From the NCBI GenBank assembly GCA_963795055.1, contig CAWCGJ010000002.1, positions 62,001 through 126,000 of the forward strand: 64,000 nucleotides of DNA, written 5' to 3'. Positions 44,966 through 54,386 of this stretch are shown in pieces; the first letter of the stretch is position 1, and each line of letters opens with the position of its first letter. The position numbers and the translations under genes are program-made. The notes beneath the pieces were generated by a model that saw nothing but the letters and a program-made list of their open reading frames with translations, ran no database searches and was not told where the DNA came from. Source of the DNA: JASHPR01 sp963795055. Lineage in GTDB: Bacteria > Actinomycetota > Actinomycetes > Streptosporangiales > Streptosporangiaceae.

Positions 44966-45394
44966 ATGGCAGCGACGTTTGAGCGGCCTAGCGTGACCGC
45001 GGAGCTGGCCCGGGCGATGATCGACGCGGCCGAGCGGAAGGCGGCCGAGATGGGCCACCCGTTCGTGATCGCCGTCGTCGACGAGAGCGGAGTGCTGAAG
45101 GCGTTCAGCCGCATGGACGGCGCCGCCCTGCTGTCGGTCCAGGTGGCCCAGGACAAGGCCTACACCGCGGTCGGGTTCGGCATGGCCACCGACGCGTGGC
45201 ACGACTTCGTCAAGGGCGACCCGCCCCTGGCCATGGGCGCGGCCCCTGGCATCGACCGGCTGATCGTCTTCGGCGGCGGGTACCCGATCAAGATCGGGGA
45301 CAGCGTCGTCGGCGGCATCGGGGTCAGCGGCGGCCACTACAGCCAGGACATGGAAGTGGCCCAGGCCGGGCTGACCGCCGTGCCCGATTCGTGA
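44966..45394 (+). CDS. GlcG/HbpS family haem-binding-type protein
   Basis: A 142-residue protein of the GlcG/HbpS (DUF336) family. Features are AELARAMIDAAERKAAEMGH, FVIAVVDESGVLKAFSRMDG, QVAQDKAYTAVGFGM and the closing GDSVVGGIGVSGGHYSQD. Relatives are often last genes in catabolic operons, and HbpS binds haem in Streptomyces; many others have no known role. No signal peptide is present. It follows the lyase stop by 2 nt and ends the plus-strand catabolic operon, after which a hairpin is found. Confidence 0.9.
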   Translation: MAATFERPSVTAELARAMIDAAERKAAEMGHPFVIAVVDESGVLKAFSRMDGAALLSVQVAQDKAYTAVGFGMATDAWHDFVKGDPPLAMGAAPGIDRLIVFGGGYPIKIGDSVVGGIGVSGGHYSQDMEVAQAGLTAVPDS

Positions 45395-45409
45395 CCGCCC
45401 CCTGACTCC

Positions 45410-45427
45410 GCCGGGTAATCACCCGGC
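45410..45427 (+). terminator. GC-rich hairpin after the catabolic operon
   Basis: Stem GCCGGGT / ACCCGGC, 7 bp, with loop AATC, starting 15 nt after the GlcG stop. No T-run follows, as is common for actinomycete terminators. Confidence 0.5.
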
Positions 45428-45496
45428 AGGGATGATGTCACTATCCCCTCCGCGCGGGACAGTGTCCTTCACGGACCGACGTTCAGGGACGGTGCC

Positions 45497-45817
45497 ATGA
45501 CTGACAGCGACGAACTCAACGAAGTCAGCAGCAGCAGTAACTGGCCCCAGGTACGCAGCGCGCCACTGATAACCGGCGGATCGCTGGTCGCCGTCGGCGG
45601 CCTGATCGCGCTGGCGGGCGTGATCGTCGGCGGCCTGCACCTCATCGCGGCCACCCGGCAGTGGATCAGCGAGATGGAGGTGCCACCGAGCGAGCTGGCC
45701 AGGGTCAAGTGGGCGCAGGCCAGGGCGGCGGCCTCGGCCGGGGTCGGCGCGTGGCAGAACGGCACTAAGGCCGTCGTGGTCGAGGCACCCGCCGTCGTGG
45801 AGATGCCGGAGGCGTAG
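45497..45817 (+). CDS. Small single-pass membrane protein, unknown function
   Basis: A 106-residue protein with no recognised family. Residues about 22-51 form one strongly hydrophobic helix (PLITGGSLVAVGGLIALAGV then IVGGLHLIAATRQW). It is preceded by a Ser/Asn-rich polar N-terminus and followed by a charged C-terminal part containing WAQARAAASAGVGAWQNGTK. The ATG has AGGGA upstream. A small palindrome GGACA-G-TGTCC lies at 45457-45467 in its promoter region. It is a monocistronic-looking gene after the catabolic operon and need not be part of it. Confidence 0.7.
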   Translation: MTDSDELNEVSSSSNWPQVRSAPLITGGSLVAVGGLIALAGVIVGGLHLIAATRQWISEMEVPPSELARVKWAQARAAASAGVGAWQNGTKAVVVEAPAVVEMPEA

Positions 45818-45876
45818 CCCCGGGCGGCGCTGCCGCCGACGGGGATCACCGCTGAATCAGCGGAACTCGGCGGGCG

Positions 45877-46821
45877 TCACAGGATCGCGATCGGGTTGAC
45901 CGGGGAGCCGGTGCCCCGGACCAGCCGGAGCGGCGCGACCACGCAGCAGAACGACCAGCGGCCCGCCTCCTCGCAGAGCCCGGCCAGGTCGTCGAGCTGC
46001 AGCCAGTCGAGCAGGTGCAGGCCCATCGCGTTGACGGCCAGCACGTGCACGGGGAAGTCGACGCCCTCGGCCGCGCTGGGGAAGGTGTCGTTGTTGCTGT
46101 CGCTGCCCAGCACGGCGACCCGGCGCTCGGCCACCAGCTCCAGTGCCTCGGGATGCAGCCCGGCGCGGGCTCGGGCCGAGTCCCAGGGGCCGAGCTCGGC
46201 CTGGCGCTGGCGGTGCCCGACCCGGACGAGCAGCAGGTCGCCCTGGCCGACGCGCACCTGCTGCGCTTCGGCGGCCCCGATCAGGTCGCCGGCGGTCACG
46301 TGGTCACCCGGCTCCAGCCAGGGAATCCCGCGCAGCCGCGGGATGTCCAGCAGGACGCCGCGGCCGACGATCCCGTTGCGTGCGATCTGGATGGACAGCT
46401 CGGCGGCCCCGGTCGCGCCGACGGTGTCCGCGGGTACGTCGTTGTAGAGCCTGGCCTGGTAGATGACGTGGCACAGGGCGTCGATGTGACTGTCGGCGTT
46501 CCCGTGAATGTTCATGGCCAGCCGGTCGGTGGCAAACGACAGCCCGTCCGGGTCGGCCTGGTCCCCGGCGGGGCTGGTCATCACGTGCACGGCAGGATCC
46601 GGGTTGTCGGGCGCCACGCGGGTCTCGATCGGCGCGGCGAGAGTCACCGTCCGGCCCAGCCTGACCTCGCCGGCTGCGGCCAGCACCTGCTCCGGCGTGA
46701 TGTAGTTCAGCCCGCCGCGCCGGTCGGCGGGTCCCCAGGCCGACGCGTTCCGCAATCGCTGGTACAGGGCGCCGAAGCTCGCGGCGTCCATGAGCGGCCC
46801 GGGGCCCGGCGGCGTGGTCAT
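45877..46821 (-). CDS. Cyclase-family metal-dependent hydrolase
   Basis: A 314-residue protein of the cyclase/kynurenine-formamidase-like family. The metal-binding signature appears as NADSHIDALCHV near residue 106, a variant of the usual HxGTHxDxPxH. Other family parts are GRTVTLAAPIETR and DLLLVRVGHRQ. Members hydrolyse cyclic amides, formamides or related compounds. The ATG shares one base with the stop of the upstream lipid-kinase-like gene (TGATG), so it is co-translated. The substrate is unknown. Confidence 0.85.
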   Translation of the reverse strand: MTTPPGPGPLMDAASFGALYQRLRNASAWGPADRRGGLNYITPEQVLAAAGEVRLGRTVTLAAPIETRVAPDNPDPAVHVMTSPAGDQADPDGLSFATDRLAMNIHGNADSHIDALCHVIYQARLYNDVPADTVGATGAAELSIQIARNGIVGRGVLLDIPRLRGIPWLEPGDHVTAGDLIGAAEAQQVRVGQGDLLLVRVGHRQRQAELGPWDSARARAGLHPEALELVAERRVAVLGSDSNNDTFPSAAEGVDFPVHVLAVNAMGLHLLDWLQLDDLAGLCEEAGRWSFCCVVAPLRLVRGTGSPVNPIAIL

Positions 46822-48191
46822 CAGCCGTACCGCCCGGCGACCACCAGGGCCAGCTGCGCGATCGTGGAGCCGGACAGCAGCCGCACGGGCCGCGCCCGGG
46901 ACGGGTGCACCACGCTGCTGGGCAGGCGGACCCGCAGCGCGCTCGGCAGCGACGCGAAGACCAGGGGAGGATCCATCTGCAGGGCCTCGCCGTCGATCCC
47001 GATCTCCACCGGAGCGCCCGAGTCGACCTCGAACTGCGGGGCGCTCCACTCGAGCCAGCCCGGGAAGCGGCGGACCCGGCCGGCCGCCTCCAGCGCCACG
47101 AACCGGCTGGCCTGCGCCGCGTCGGCGATCCTGGCCGCGACGATCCCGAGCACGCCAAGGTCCAGCCGCTGCCGCGTACCCACCTCGACCAGGTGGTCCA
47201 TCTGGTACGGGTCGTTGGACACCAGGATCAGGTCGGCGGTCGGGTAGTAGGCGTCGGGTCCGCGGAAGCGCAGGTCGAGCCGTTTTGCCTGCGGCCCGAG
47301 CAGTTCCGGCAGGATCGACGCGGCCGTGCTCATCTTGGCGTCGCGGTACTCGGGCGACTGGACCACCTTCGCGTACAGGCCGAGCGACGCGTTGTTGACG
47401 AAGATCCGGCCGTTGACCGAGGCGAGGTCGATCTGGCGCTCGACCGCGTCCCCGAACGCGTCCAGCGCGCCCACCACGTCGTTGCGGTTCAGCCCCAGGT
47501 CGAGCGCGAAGTGGTTCCTGGTCCCGGCGGGCACGCACACGTGCGGCACGTTACGGCGGCTGGCCACGGTCGCGACCAGCGCTTGGGAGCCGTCGCCGCC
47601 GGCCATGCCGATCACGTCCGCGCCGCGCGCGATGGCGTCCTCGGCCAGCTGGAGCAGGTCGTCCCCGGGTTGCAGCACGATGGGCTCGATGCCCCGCTTC
47701 TCGCACTCCTCGGCCAGCCGGAATTTCTCGGCCTTCCCGCCTCCCGACTTCAGGTTCATGATCAGCACGGGATGCCCGGCGGGCGCCACCGGCGTCGCGT
47801 TCATGGCCGCCAGGTGGGCCCGCTGCGCCGGTGCCCGCAACGCGTAGCGCGCCGACACCACCGATACCGCGGCCACGACGAGGAGCCCGAGCACCGCGAG
47901 CCCGTGGTAGTCCTCGAACACCAGGCTCGTGATCAGGCCCGCCACCGCCGCGACCGCGACGATCACGGCGATGACCCGCACGACCCCGCGCCTCGACACC
48001 GCGTACCAGCCCGCGATGACGCAGATGGCCAGGCAGGCCAGGCCCGCCAGCACGGCCGCGAAGTGCCGCACCACGCCGATCAGCACCAGCCCGGCGGCGG
48101 CCACCAGGGCGAGCAGCGCCACCACGGCCGCCGCGCGCGCCCCGGCCGAGGGGCGGTGCGCCTTGTTCTCCGGCACCCAGTTCTCCGGCAC
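46821..48191 (-). CDS. Diacylglycerol/lipid kinase-like protein with N-terminal membrane domain
   Basis: A 456-residue protein. The first 125 residues hold four hydrophobic helices (AAAVVALLALVAAAGLVLIG and three more). From about residue 140 a DAGK/sphingosine-kinase catalytic domain follows: PVLIMNLKSGGGKAEKFRLA, the nucleotide-binding GMAGGDGSQALVATVA, then CVPAGTRNHFALDLGL and LASVNGRIFVNNASLGLYA. GGDGS replaces the common GGDGT. It should phosphorylate a membrane lipid or diacylglycerol. It is divergent from cydD and coupled to the cyclase gene. Confidence 0.9.
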   Translation of the reverse strand: MPENWVPENKAHRPSAGARAAAVVALLALVAAAGLVLIGVVRHFAAVLAGLACLAICVIAGWYAVSRRGVVRVIAVIVAVAAVAGLITSLVFEDYHGLAVLGLLVVAAVSVVSARYALRAPAQRAHLAAMNATPVAPAGHPVLIMNLKSGGGKAEKFRLAEECEKRGIEPIVLQPGDDLLQLAEDAIARGADVIGMAGGDGSQALVATVASRRNVPHVCVPAGTRNHFALDLGLNRNDVVGALDAFGDAVERQIDLASVNGRIFVNNASLGLYAKVVQSPEYRDAKMSTAASILPELLGPQAKRLDLRFRGPDAYYPTADLILVSNDPYQMDHLVEVGTRQRLDLGVLGIVAARIADAAQASRFVALEAAGRVRRFPGWLEWSAPQFEVDSGAPVEIGIDGEALQMDPPLVFASLPSALRVRLPSSVVHPSRARPVRLLSGSTIAQLALVVAGRYG

Positions 48192-48399
48192 CCATTCCTC
48201 CGAGGGAAGCGCCAGCCTATCCCGATCGCGCCATCATTTCCCGCCGCGCCCGGCCCGCGCCATCCCGGATCACCCGCCCGGGGTGGCGCGCGCCGGGCGC
48301 CGGGGCTGATGGACTGGCGCCGACCAGCACCTGCGGGAGGAAGAAGACGTCATGATGCCGGGTGGCCGCGGCGGCTCAGTCACCCGGGCGAGGTGATAG

Positions 48400-50154
48400 G
48401 TGGCGTCGCCCGTTGACCGGCGCCTGCTGCGTCACGCCCGGGCCGCCCGTGGCTACCTGATCACCGCGGTCGGCCTGGGGCTCGCGGCCACGGCCCTGAT
48501 CCTGGCCCAGGCGGGCCTGCTGGCTCACGCGCTCGCGACGGCGGCGCGCACCAGCCCCGGCGCGGCCCCGCTGTGGGGCACCCTGCTGGCGCTGCTGGGC
48601 GTGGTTATGGCCCGCGCGGCGGTGTCGTACGGCGGAGAGGTCGCCGCGCTGCGGGCCGCGGCCACGGTCAAATCGCAGCTGCGGCGCGCGCTGGCCGCCC
48701 GCACCCTGCGGCTCGGCCCGGCCTGGCTGGGCGGCCAGCAGACGGGCGAGATCACCGTGCTGGCCACCAGGGGACTGGACGGGCTCGACCCGTATTTCGC
48801 ACGCTACGTCCCGCAGCTGATCCTGGCGGTCGCGGTCCCCATCGCGGTGCTGGCCCGGGTGGCCGCCGCGGACTGGATCTCCGCGCTCATCATCGCCGTC
48901 ACGCTGCCGCTGATCCCGCTGTTCGCCGTGCTGGTGGGCTGGCACACCAAGGCCCGTACGCAGCGGCAGTGGCGGCTGCTCGCCACCCTGGCCGGGCACT
49001 TCCTCGACGTGGTCGAGGGCCTGCCCACCCTCAAGATCTTCGGCCGGGCGAGGGTGCAGGAAGAAGTGATCGGGAAGGTCACCGGCGAGTACCGGGCCAC
49101 CACGATGTCCGTGCTCCGGGTGGCGTTCCTGTCCGCGCTCGTGCTCGAGCTGGCCGCCTCGGTCGCCACCGCCCTGGTCGCGGTGGAGGTGGGGCTGCGG
49201 CTGCTGTACGGCCACCTGGGGTACCAGACCGCGCTGCTGGTGCTGCTGCTGACCCCCGAGGCCTTCCTGCCGCTGCGGTCGGTCAGCGCCCAGTTCCACG
49301 CCAGCATGGAGGGCTCCGCCGCGGCCGGGCGGGTCCTGGAGATCCTCGACACCGAGCCCGGCACCGCCGCCTCGGCCGGCGGGGCGCCCGCCGCCCCGGC
49401 CCGCCCGGCCGCGACCGCGGACCTGCGGGCCGAGGAGGTGACGCTGAGCGGGATCACCGTGACCTATCCCGGACGGCGCCAGCCCGTGCTGGACGAGGTG
49501 AACCTGACGATCCGGCCGGGGGAGCGCATCCTGCTGACCGGGCCGAGCGGCGCGGGCAAGAGCACCCTGCTGGCGCTGCTGCTCGGGTTCGTCCGGCCGG
49601 ACGCGGGCACCATCCGGGCCGGAGGCGCCGGCCTGGTCCCGGCCGACGACGACCGGTGGCGCGCCCAGATCGCCTGGGTGCCCCAGCATCCGCACCTGTT
49701 CGCCGGCAGCGTGGCCGACAACATCGCGCTCGGCCAGCCGGGCGCCAGCCCGGAAGCGATCGGGCAGGCGGCCCGGCTGGCCGGCGCGGCGGAGTTCATC
49801 GAGGCCCTACCGGGCGGGTACCAGGCCGTGCTCGGGGAGCGCGCGCGGCGGCTGTCCGCGGGCCAGCGGCAGAAGATAGCGCTGGCCCGGGCGTTCCTGC
49901 GGGACGCGCCGCTGCTGCTGCTCGACGAGCCCGCCGCGCACCTGGACCCGGCCAGCACCCGGCAGGTCGCCGAGGCCCTCCAGACCGTGCTGGCCGGCCG
50001 CACCGTGGTCCTGGTCAGCCACGGCTCGGGCCTGCCCGCGGTGGCCACCCGCGTCATCCGCCTGGACCGGGGGGCGCTGGTCTCCCCGGCGCTGCCGTCC
50101 CCGGCGGGACCCGCCGGGCCGGCCGGCGTGCCCGTTATGACGGTGATCCCATGA
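48400..50154 (+). CDS. cydD: CydD, thiol-reductant ABC exporter subunit
   Basis: A 584-residue half-transporter with an N-terminal six-helix membrane domain and a C-terminal ATPase. Nucleotide motifs are GPSGAGKSTLL, LSAGQRQKIALARAF and LLLLDEPAAHLD. CydDC exports cysteine/glutathione or, as later proposed, moves haem, and is needed for cytochrome bd assembly. The start is GTG 48400. The gene ends with an ATGA overlap into cydC. The usual upstream cydAB oxidase genes are not here. The C-terminus ends in a Pro/Ala/Gly-rich tail. Confidence 0.93.
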   Translation: MASPVDRRLLRHARAARGYLITAVGLGLAATALILAQAGLLAHALATAARTSPGAAPLWGTLLALLGVVMARAAVSYGGEVAALRAAATVKSQLRRALAARTLRLGPAWLGGQQTGEITVLATRGLDGLDPYFARYVPQLILAVAVPIAVLARVAAADWISALIIAVTLPLIPLFAVLVGWHTKARTQRQWRLLATLAGHFLDVVEGLPTLKIFGRARVQEEVIGKVTGEYRATTMSVLRVAFLSALVLELAASVATALVAVEVGLRLLYGHLGYQTALLVLLLTPEAFLPLRSVSAQFHASMEGSAAAGRVLEILDTEPGTAASAGGAPAAPARPAATADLRAEEVTLSGITVTYPGRRQPVLDEVNLTIRPGERILLTGPSGAGKSTLLALLLGFVRPDAGTIRAGGAGLVPADDDRWRAQIAWVPQHPHLFAGSVADNIALGQPGASPEAIGQAARLAGAAEFIEALPGGYQAVLGERARRLSAGQRQKIALARAFLRDAPLLLLDEPAAHLDPASTRQVAEALQTVLAGRTVVLVSHGSGLPAVATRVIRLDRGALVSPALPSPAGPAGPAGVPVMTVIP

Positions 50155-51899
50155 CCGCGGCCGCGCGCCGTCCCCTGCTGCGCCTGCTCCGGCTGGCCCG
50201 GCCGATGCGCGGCCAGCTGCTGGCGTCGGTCCTGGCCGGCGCGGCGGCCACCGGCTGCGGCGTGGCCCTGCTGGCCGTGTCCGGGTTCCTGCTGGCCCGG
50301 GCGTCCGAGCATCCCAGCATCATCGTGCTCTCCGTGGCCATCGTCGCGGTCCGCGGCCTGTCGGTCGGGCGGGGCGTGTTCCGCTACCTCGAGCGGCTGA
50401 CCTCGCACGACGTCGCGTTCCGGATCCTGGCCGACATCCGGGTGGCGATCTACCGGCGGCTGGAGCGGCTGGCCCCGGCCGGGCTGGCCGCCTTCCGCTC
50501 CGGCGACCTGCTGGCCCGCCTGATCAGCGACGTGGACGCCACCCAGGACCTGTTCCTGCGCGGGATCGGCCCGCCGCTGGCCGCGGCGCTGGTCGGCGCG
50601 GGCGCGGTGACCGCGTGCCTGTTCATCCTCGCCCCGGCAGCCGGCGTGCTCGCCCTGGGCCTGGTGACGGCCGGGGTCGTGGTCCCGGCCCTGGCCGTCG
50701 CGGCCTCGCGCCGCGCCGCCCGGGTCACCGCTCCGGCGCGCGGCGAGCTCGGCGCGACCCTGACCGACCTGCTGTCCGGCGCTGCCGAGCTGCACGCGTT
50801 CGGCGCGCAGGACAGCGGCCTGGCCGCGGTGGCCGCGGCCGACCGGCAGCTGACCTCGCTGGCCCGGCGCTCGGCCGCCGCGGCCGGCCTGGGCAGCGGG
50901 CTGATGACCGCGGTGTCCGGGCTCACCGTGTGGGGGGTCCTGGTCCTGGGCGTGGCGGCCGTGGCCGACGGCACGCTGACCCGGGTGCCGTTGGCCGTGG
51001 TGACCCTCACCGCGCTGGCCGCCTTCGAGGCCGTCACCGCCCTGCCTGCGGCCGCCCTGCAGCTCGGCGAGGCCCGCGCCTCGGCGCGCCGGATCGGCGC
51101 GGTCCTCGACGCGCCGGACCCGGTCCGCGACCCCGTGGCGCCCCGCCCGCTGCCCGCCGGGCCCGTGCGGGTGCGTATGCGCGGCGTGCAGGTCCGGTAC
51201 CAGTCCGACGGGCCGTTCGCGCTGGACGGGTTCGACCTTGACCTGGCGCCCGGGCGCAGGGTGGCGCTGGTCGGCCCCAACGGCGCGGGCAAGTCCACGG
51301 TGGCCGCCGTGCTGCTGCGCTTCTGGGACCCGGCCGGCGGCTCGGTCACCCTGGCCGGCGCCTCCGGTGACCCCGACGGTGCCGGCCTGGCCAGCTACGC
51401 CGCCGACGACGTACGCGCGGTGATCGGCGGCTGCCCCCAGGACCCGCACATCTTCGACGCCACCGTCCGGGACAACCTGGGCCTGGCCCGGCCCGGCGCG
51501 AGCGACGACGAGCTGGCCGCCGCGGCGGCGGCCGCCCGGCTGCTGCCCTGGATCCAGTCGCTGCCCCGCGGCTGGGACACCCGCGTCGGCCCCCGGGGCG
51601 CGGCCATGTCCGGCGGGGAGCGGCAGCGGCTCGCCCTGGCCCGGGCGCTGCTGGCCGACCCGGACCTGCTGATCCTCGACGAGCCCACGGCCCACCTCGA
51701 CCCCGAGGCGCGGTCCGCGCTCACCGCCGACCTGCTCGCCGCCACCGCGGGCCGGTCCACCCTGCTCATCACCCACGACTTCGAAGGGCTCGACCAGGTC
51801 GACGAGATCATCGTGCTGGACCGGGGCCAGGTGGCGCAGCGCGGCACGCACCGCGAGCTGATCCGCGCCGACGGCCCGTACCGGCAGCTGCACGGCTGA
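50151..51899 (+). CDS. cydC: CydC, thiol-reductant ABC exporter subunit
   Basis: A 582-residue half-transporter that pairs with CydD. The membrane domain includes GVALLAVSGFLLARASEHPS, then VRGLSVGRGVFRYLERLTSH, a CydC signature. The ATPase has GPNGAGKSTV, MSGGERQRLALARALL, LLILDEPTAHLD and the switch His in LLITHDFEG. ATG 50151 overlaps the cydD stop. It is the last gene of the pair; trigger factor starts 120 bp later with its own leader. Confidence 0.94.
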   Translation: MTAAARRPLLRLLRLARPMRGQLLASVLAGAAATGCGVALLAVSGFLLARASEHPSIIVLSVAIVAVRGLSVGRGVFRYLERLTSHDVAFRILADIRVAIYRRLERLAPAGLAAFRSGDLLARLISDVDATQDLFLRGIGPPLAAALVGAGAVTACLFILAPAAGVLALGLVTAGVVVPALAVAASRRAARVTAPARGELGATLTDLLSGAAELHAFGAQDSGLAAVAAADRQLTSLARRSAAAAGLGSGLMTAVSGLTVWGVLVLGVAAVADGTLTRVPLAVVTLTALAAFEAVTALPAAALQLGEARASARRIGAVLDAPDPVRDPVAPRPLPAGPVRVRMRGVQVRYQSDGPFALDGFDLDLAPGRRVALVGPNGAGKSTVAAVLLRFWDPAGGSVTLAGASGDPDGAGLASYAADDVRAVIGGCPQDPHIFDATVRDNLGLARPGASDDELAAAAAAARLLPWIQSLPRGWDTRVGPRGAAMSGGERQRLALARALLADPDLLILDEPTAHLDPEARSALTADLLAATAGRSTLLITHDFEGLDQVDEIIVLDRGQVAQRGTHRELIRADGPYRQLHG

Positions 51900-52019
51900 G
51901 CCCGGACTGCCCTAGACTTGGCGGCCTAGCCGTGCGTGACCAGTCGCCGTGCGTAACCACCTGTGCCCGGGTCGCGGGACGATGCCCGCCCGGGAGGGGA
52001 GCCGAGGAGTGACCCCGAC

Positions 52020-53510
52020 GTGAAGACCGACGTCGAAGAGCTGAGCCCGACCCGAGTCCGGCTCACCATCGAGGTTCCGTTCGATGAGCTGAAGCCGAAC
52101 GTGGACCGGGCGTATCGCGAGGTCGCCCGGCAGGTCCGGATACCCGGCTTCCGCCCGGGGCGGGTCCCGCCGCGCGTCATCGACCAGCGGATCGGGCGCG
52201 AAGCCGTGCTCGAGCAGGCGGTGAACGACGCCGTCCCGCAGCTGTACGGCAAGGCGCTCGAGGAGCACGACGTCTACGCGCTCGGCCAGCCGGACCTGGA
52301 GATCACCAAGCTCGACGACGGCCAGGAACTCGCGTTCACCGCCGAGGTTGACGTCCGGCCGAAGTTCGACCTGCCCGCCATCGACGGGCTGCCGGTGACG
52401 GTCGACAACGCCGACGTCACCCCGGACCAGGTCGAGGAGTACATCGGCGCGCTGCGGGAGAGGTTCGCCTCGCTCAAGGGCGCCGACCGGCCGGCCGCCG
52501 AGGGCGACTTCGTCTCGATCGACCTGTCCGCCGAGGTGAACGGGAAGGCAGCCGAGGACGCGCAGGCCAACGGCGTCTCCTACGAGGTCGGCAGCGGGCA
52601 GATGCTCGACGGGCTCGACGAGGCCCTGACCGGGATGTCCGCGGGCGAGACCAAGACGTTCCCCGCCCTGCTGGCCGGCGGCAAGCAAGCAGGCAAGCTG
52701 GCTCAGGTGACCGTGACCGTCCAGAGCGTCAAGGTCAAGGAGCTGCCCGAGCTCGACGACGACTTCGCCCAGTCCGCCAGCGAGTTCGATACCCTCGGCC
52801 AGCTGCGGGCCGGCACCAGGGCCCAGCTTGAGCGCATGCGCCGGGCCGGCCAGGCGGGACAGGCCAGGGAGCGGGCGCTGGACGCGCTGGTGGACAGGGT
52901 CGACATCCCGCTGCCCGAGGACCTGGTCGACCGCGAGACCGCCAGCCGCAGGGAGTCGCTCAGCGACCGGCTGGAGCGTTCGGGCAACACCATGGAGGAG
53001 TACCTCGAGGCCATCGGCTCCTCCGCCGAGCAGCTCGACGAGCAGTTCGCGCAGGACGCCCGGCGCAGCGTCAAGGCCGGGTTCATCCTGGACAAGCTGG
53101 CGGCCGCCGAAGAGCTCGGCGTGAGCCAGGAAGAGCTGGCCGCTTACGTGACCGAGCAGGCCTACCGGATGGGCGTCCCGCCCGACCGCCTGGCCAAGGA
53201 CCTGTCCGAGCGGGGCCAGCTCGCCGCGGTCGCCGCGGACGTGCTGCGCGGCAAGGCGCTCACGCTGCTCACCGAGCGGGCCTCCATCACCGACGAGTCG
53301 GGGCAGAAGATCGACCTCAAGGCCGACGAGGCGGCCGAGGAAGCCCTGGATGAGGCGGACCTGGATGAGGCGGACCTGGACGAGGCGGACCTGGAGGCCG
53401 TGGGCGAGGCGGACCTGGAGGCCCTGGAGGAGGCGGACCTGGAGGCCCTGGAGGAGGGGGACGGCGCCAGCGACTCCGTTGACGACTCCGGCGACGGCGA
53501 GGACTCGTAG
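52020..53510 (+). CDS. tig: Trigger factor
   Basis: A 496-residue ribosome-bound chaperone and prolyl isomerase. The ribosome-binding signature is IPGFRPGRVPPRVIDQRIG near residue 43. The PPIase domain includes EGDFVSIDLSAEVNG and VGSGQMLDGLDEALTGMSAG, and the helical C-terminal domain follows. The final 60 residues are an acidic tail built of repeats such as EADLDEADLDEADLEA, longer than usual. I start at GTG 52020 (VKTDVEELSP) with GAGGAG upstream; the frame stays open 19 codons further. It precedes clpP1P2-clpX, the standard order in actinomycetes. Confidence 0.96.
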   Translation: MKTDVEELSPTRVRLTIEVPFDELKPNVDRAYREVARQVRIPGFRPGRVPPRVIDQRIGREAVLEQAVNDAVPQLYGKALEEHDVYALGQPDLEITKLDDGQELAFTAEVDVRPKFDLPAIDGLPVTVDNADVTPDQVEEYIGALRERFASLKGADRPAAEGDFVSIDLSAEVNGKAAEDAQANGVSYEVGSGQMLDGLDEALTGMSAGETKTFPALLAGGKQAGKLAQVTVTVQSVKVKELPELDDDFAQSASEFDTLGQLRAGTRAQLERMRRAGQAGQARERALDALVDRVDIPLPEDLVDRETASRRESLSDRLERSGNTMEEYLEAIGSSAEQLDEQFAQDARRSVKAGFILDKLAAAEELGVSQEELAAYVTEQAYRMGVPPDRLAKDLSERGQLAAVAADVLRGKALTLLTERASITDESGQKIDLKADEAAEEALDEADLDEADLDEADLEAVGEADLEALEEADLEALEEGDGASDSVDDSGDGEDS

Positions 53511-53721
53511 CCGGCCTCGTGACCCGATCGCCCGGGTCGCGGCGGGGTTACCGTGCCCCGCAGCCCCGGTGACGCGCCGCGAGCCTGCGCCCACAGCGAA
53601 CAGGCGCCGGCAGCGGACTACCCGGCCCTGGCCGCGGGTTATCGTCACTGCAACGACACCAGCGCAGACATGGCCAACGACATCGCGCAGAGATAAGAAA
53701 TAAGAAAGCGAGGAGGGCATC

Positions 53722-54360
53722 GTGACTACGCCCGCCCCTGATGACCCGCTGGCGCCCCTGGTGGCGCGCGTCGCGGAAGCCCCGCCCAACCTCCTGGGCG
53801 AGCAGCTGTTCCAGCGCCTGCTGCGGCACCGGATCGTCGTGCTCGGCCAGCAGGTCGATGACGACCTGGCCAACCGGGTCTGCGCGGAGCTGATCCTGCT
53901 CGCCGCGGAGGACGACAAGCGGGACATCAGCCTCTACATCAACTCCCCGGGGGGCTCGGTCACCGCGGGCATGGCCATCTACGACGTCATGCAGTACGTG
54001 CCGAACGACGTCGCCACGTACGCGATGGGCATGGCCGCGTCCATGGGCCAGTTCCTGCTCTGCGCCGGCGCGGCCGGCAAGCGCTACGCGATGCCGCACG
54101 CGTCGATCCTGATGCACCAGCCGCACGGCGGGATCGGCGGCACCGCGACCGACATCAGGATCCAGGCCGAGCAGATCCTGTACCTGAAGCGCACGCTGGC
54201 CGAGCGCATCGCGATGCACACCGGCCAGACCGTCGAGCAGATCGAGATCGACTCGGACCGGGACCGCTGGTTCACCGCGGATGAGGCCAAGGACTACGGA
54301 TTCGTGGACCGGGTGATCCGCAGTGCCCTCGAGGTCCCGTCGGAAGGGCCGGTCTCTTGA
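53722..54360 (+). CDS. clpP1: ATP-dependent Clp protease proteolytic subunit 1
   Basis: A 212-residue ClpP subunit. The catalytic Ser lies in GMAASMGQF (about residue 107), the His in LMHQPHGG (about 132) and the Asp in SDRDRW. INSPGGSVTAGMAIYD and the GGTATDIRIQAEQI dimer helix are standard. GTG 53722 has GAGGAGG upstream. It overlaps clpP2, and the two subunits form the mixed ClpP1P2 barrel known from actinobacteria. The 211 bp before it hold no gene. Confidence 0.96.
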   Translation: MTTPAPDDPLAPLVARVAEAPPNLLGEQLFQRLLRHRIVVLGQQVDDDLANRVCAELILLAAEDDKRDISLYINSPGGSVTAGMAIYDVMQYVPNDVATYAMGMAASMGQFLLCAGAAGKRYAMPHASILMHQPHGGIGGTATDIRIQAEQILYLKRTLAERIAMHTGQTVEQIEIDSDRDRWFTADEAKDYGFVDRVIRSALEVPSEGPVS

Positions 54361-54386
54361 GCAGGACCGGAGCGGAGGAGTTCACC

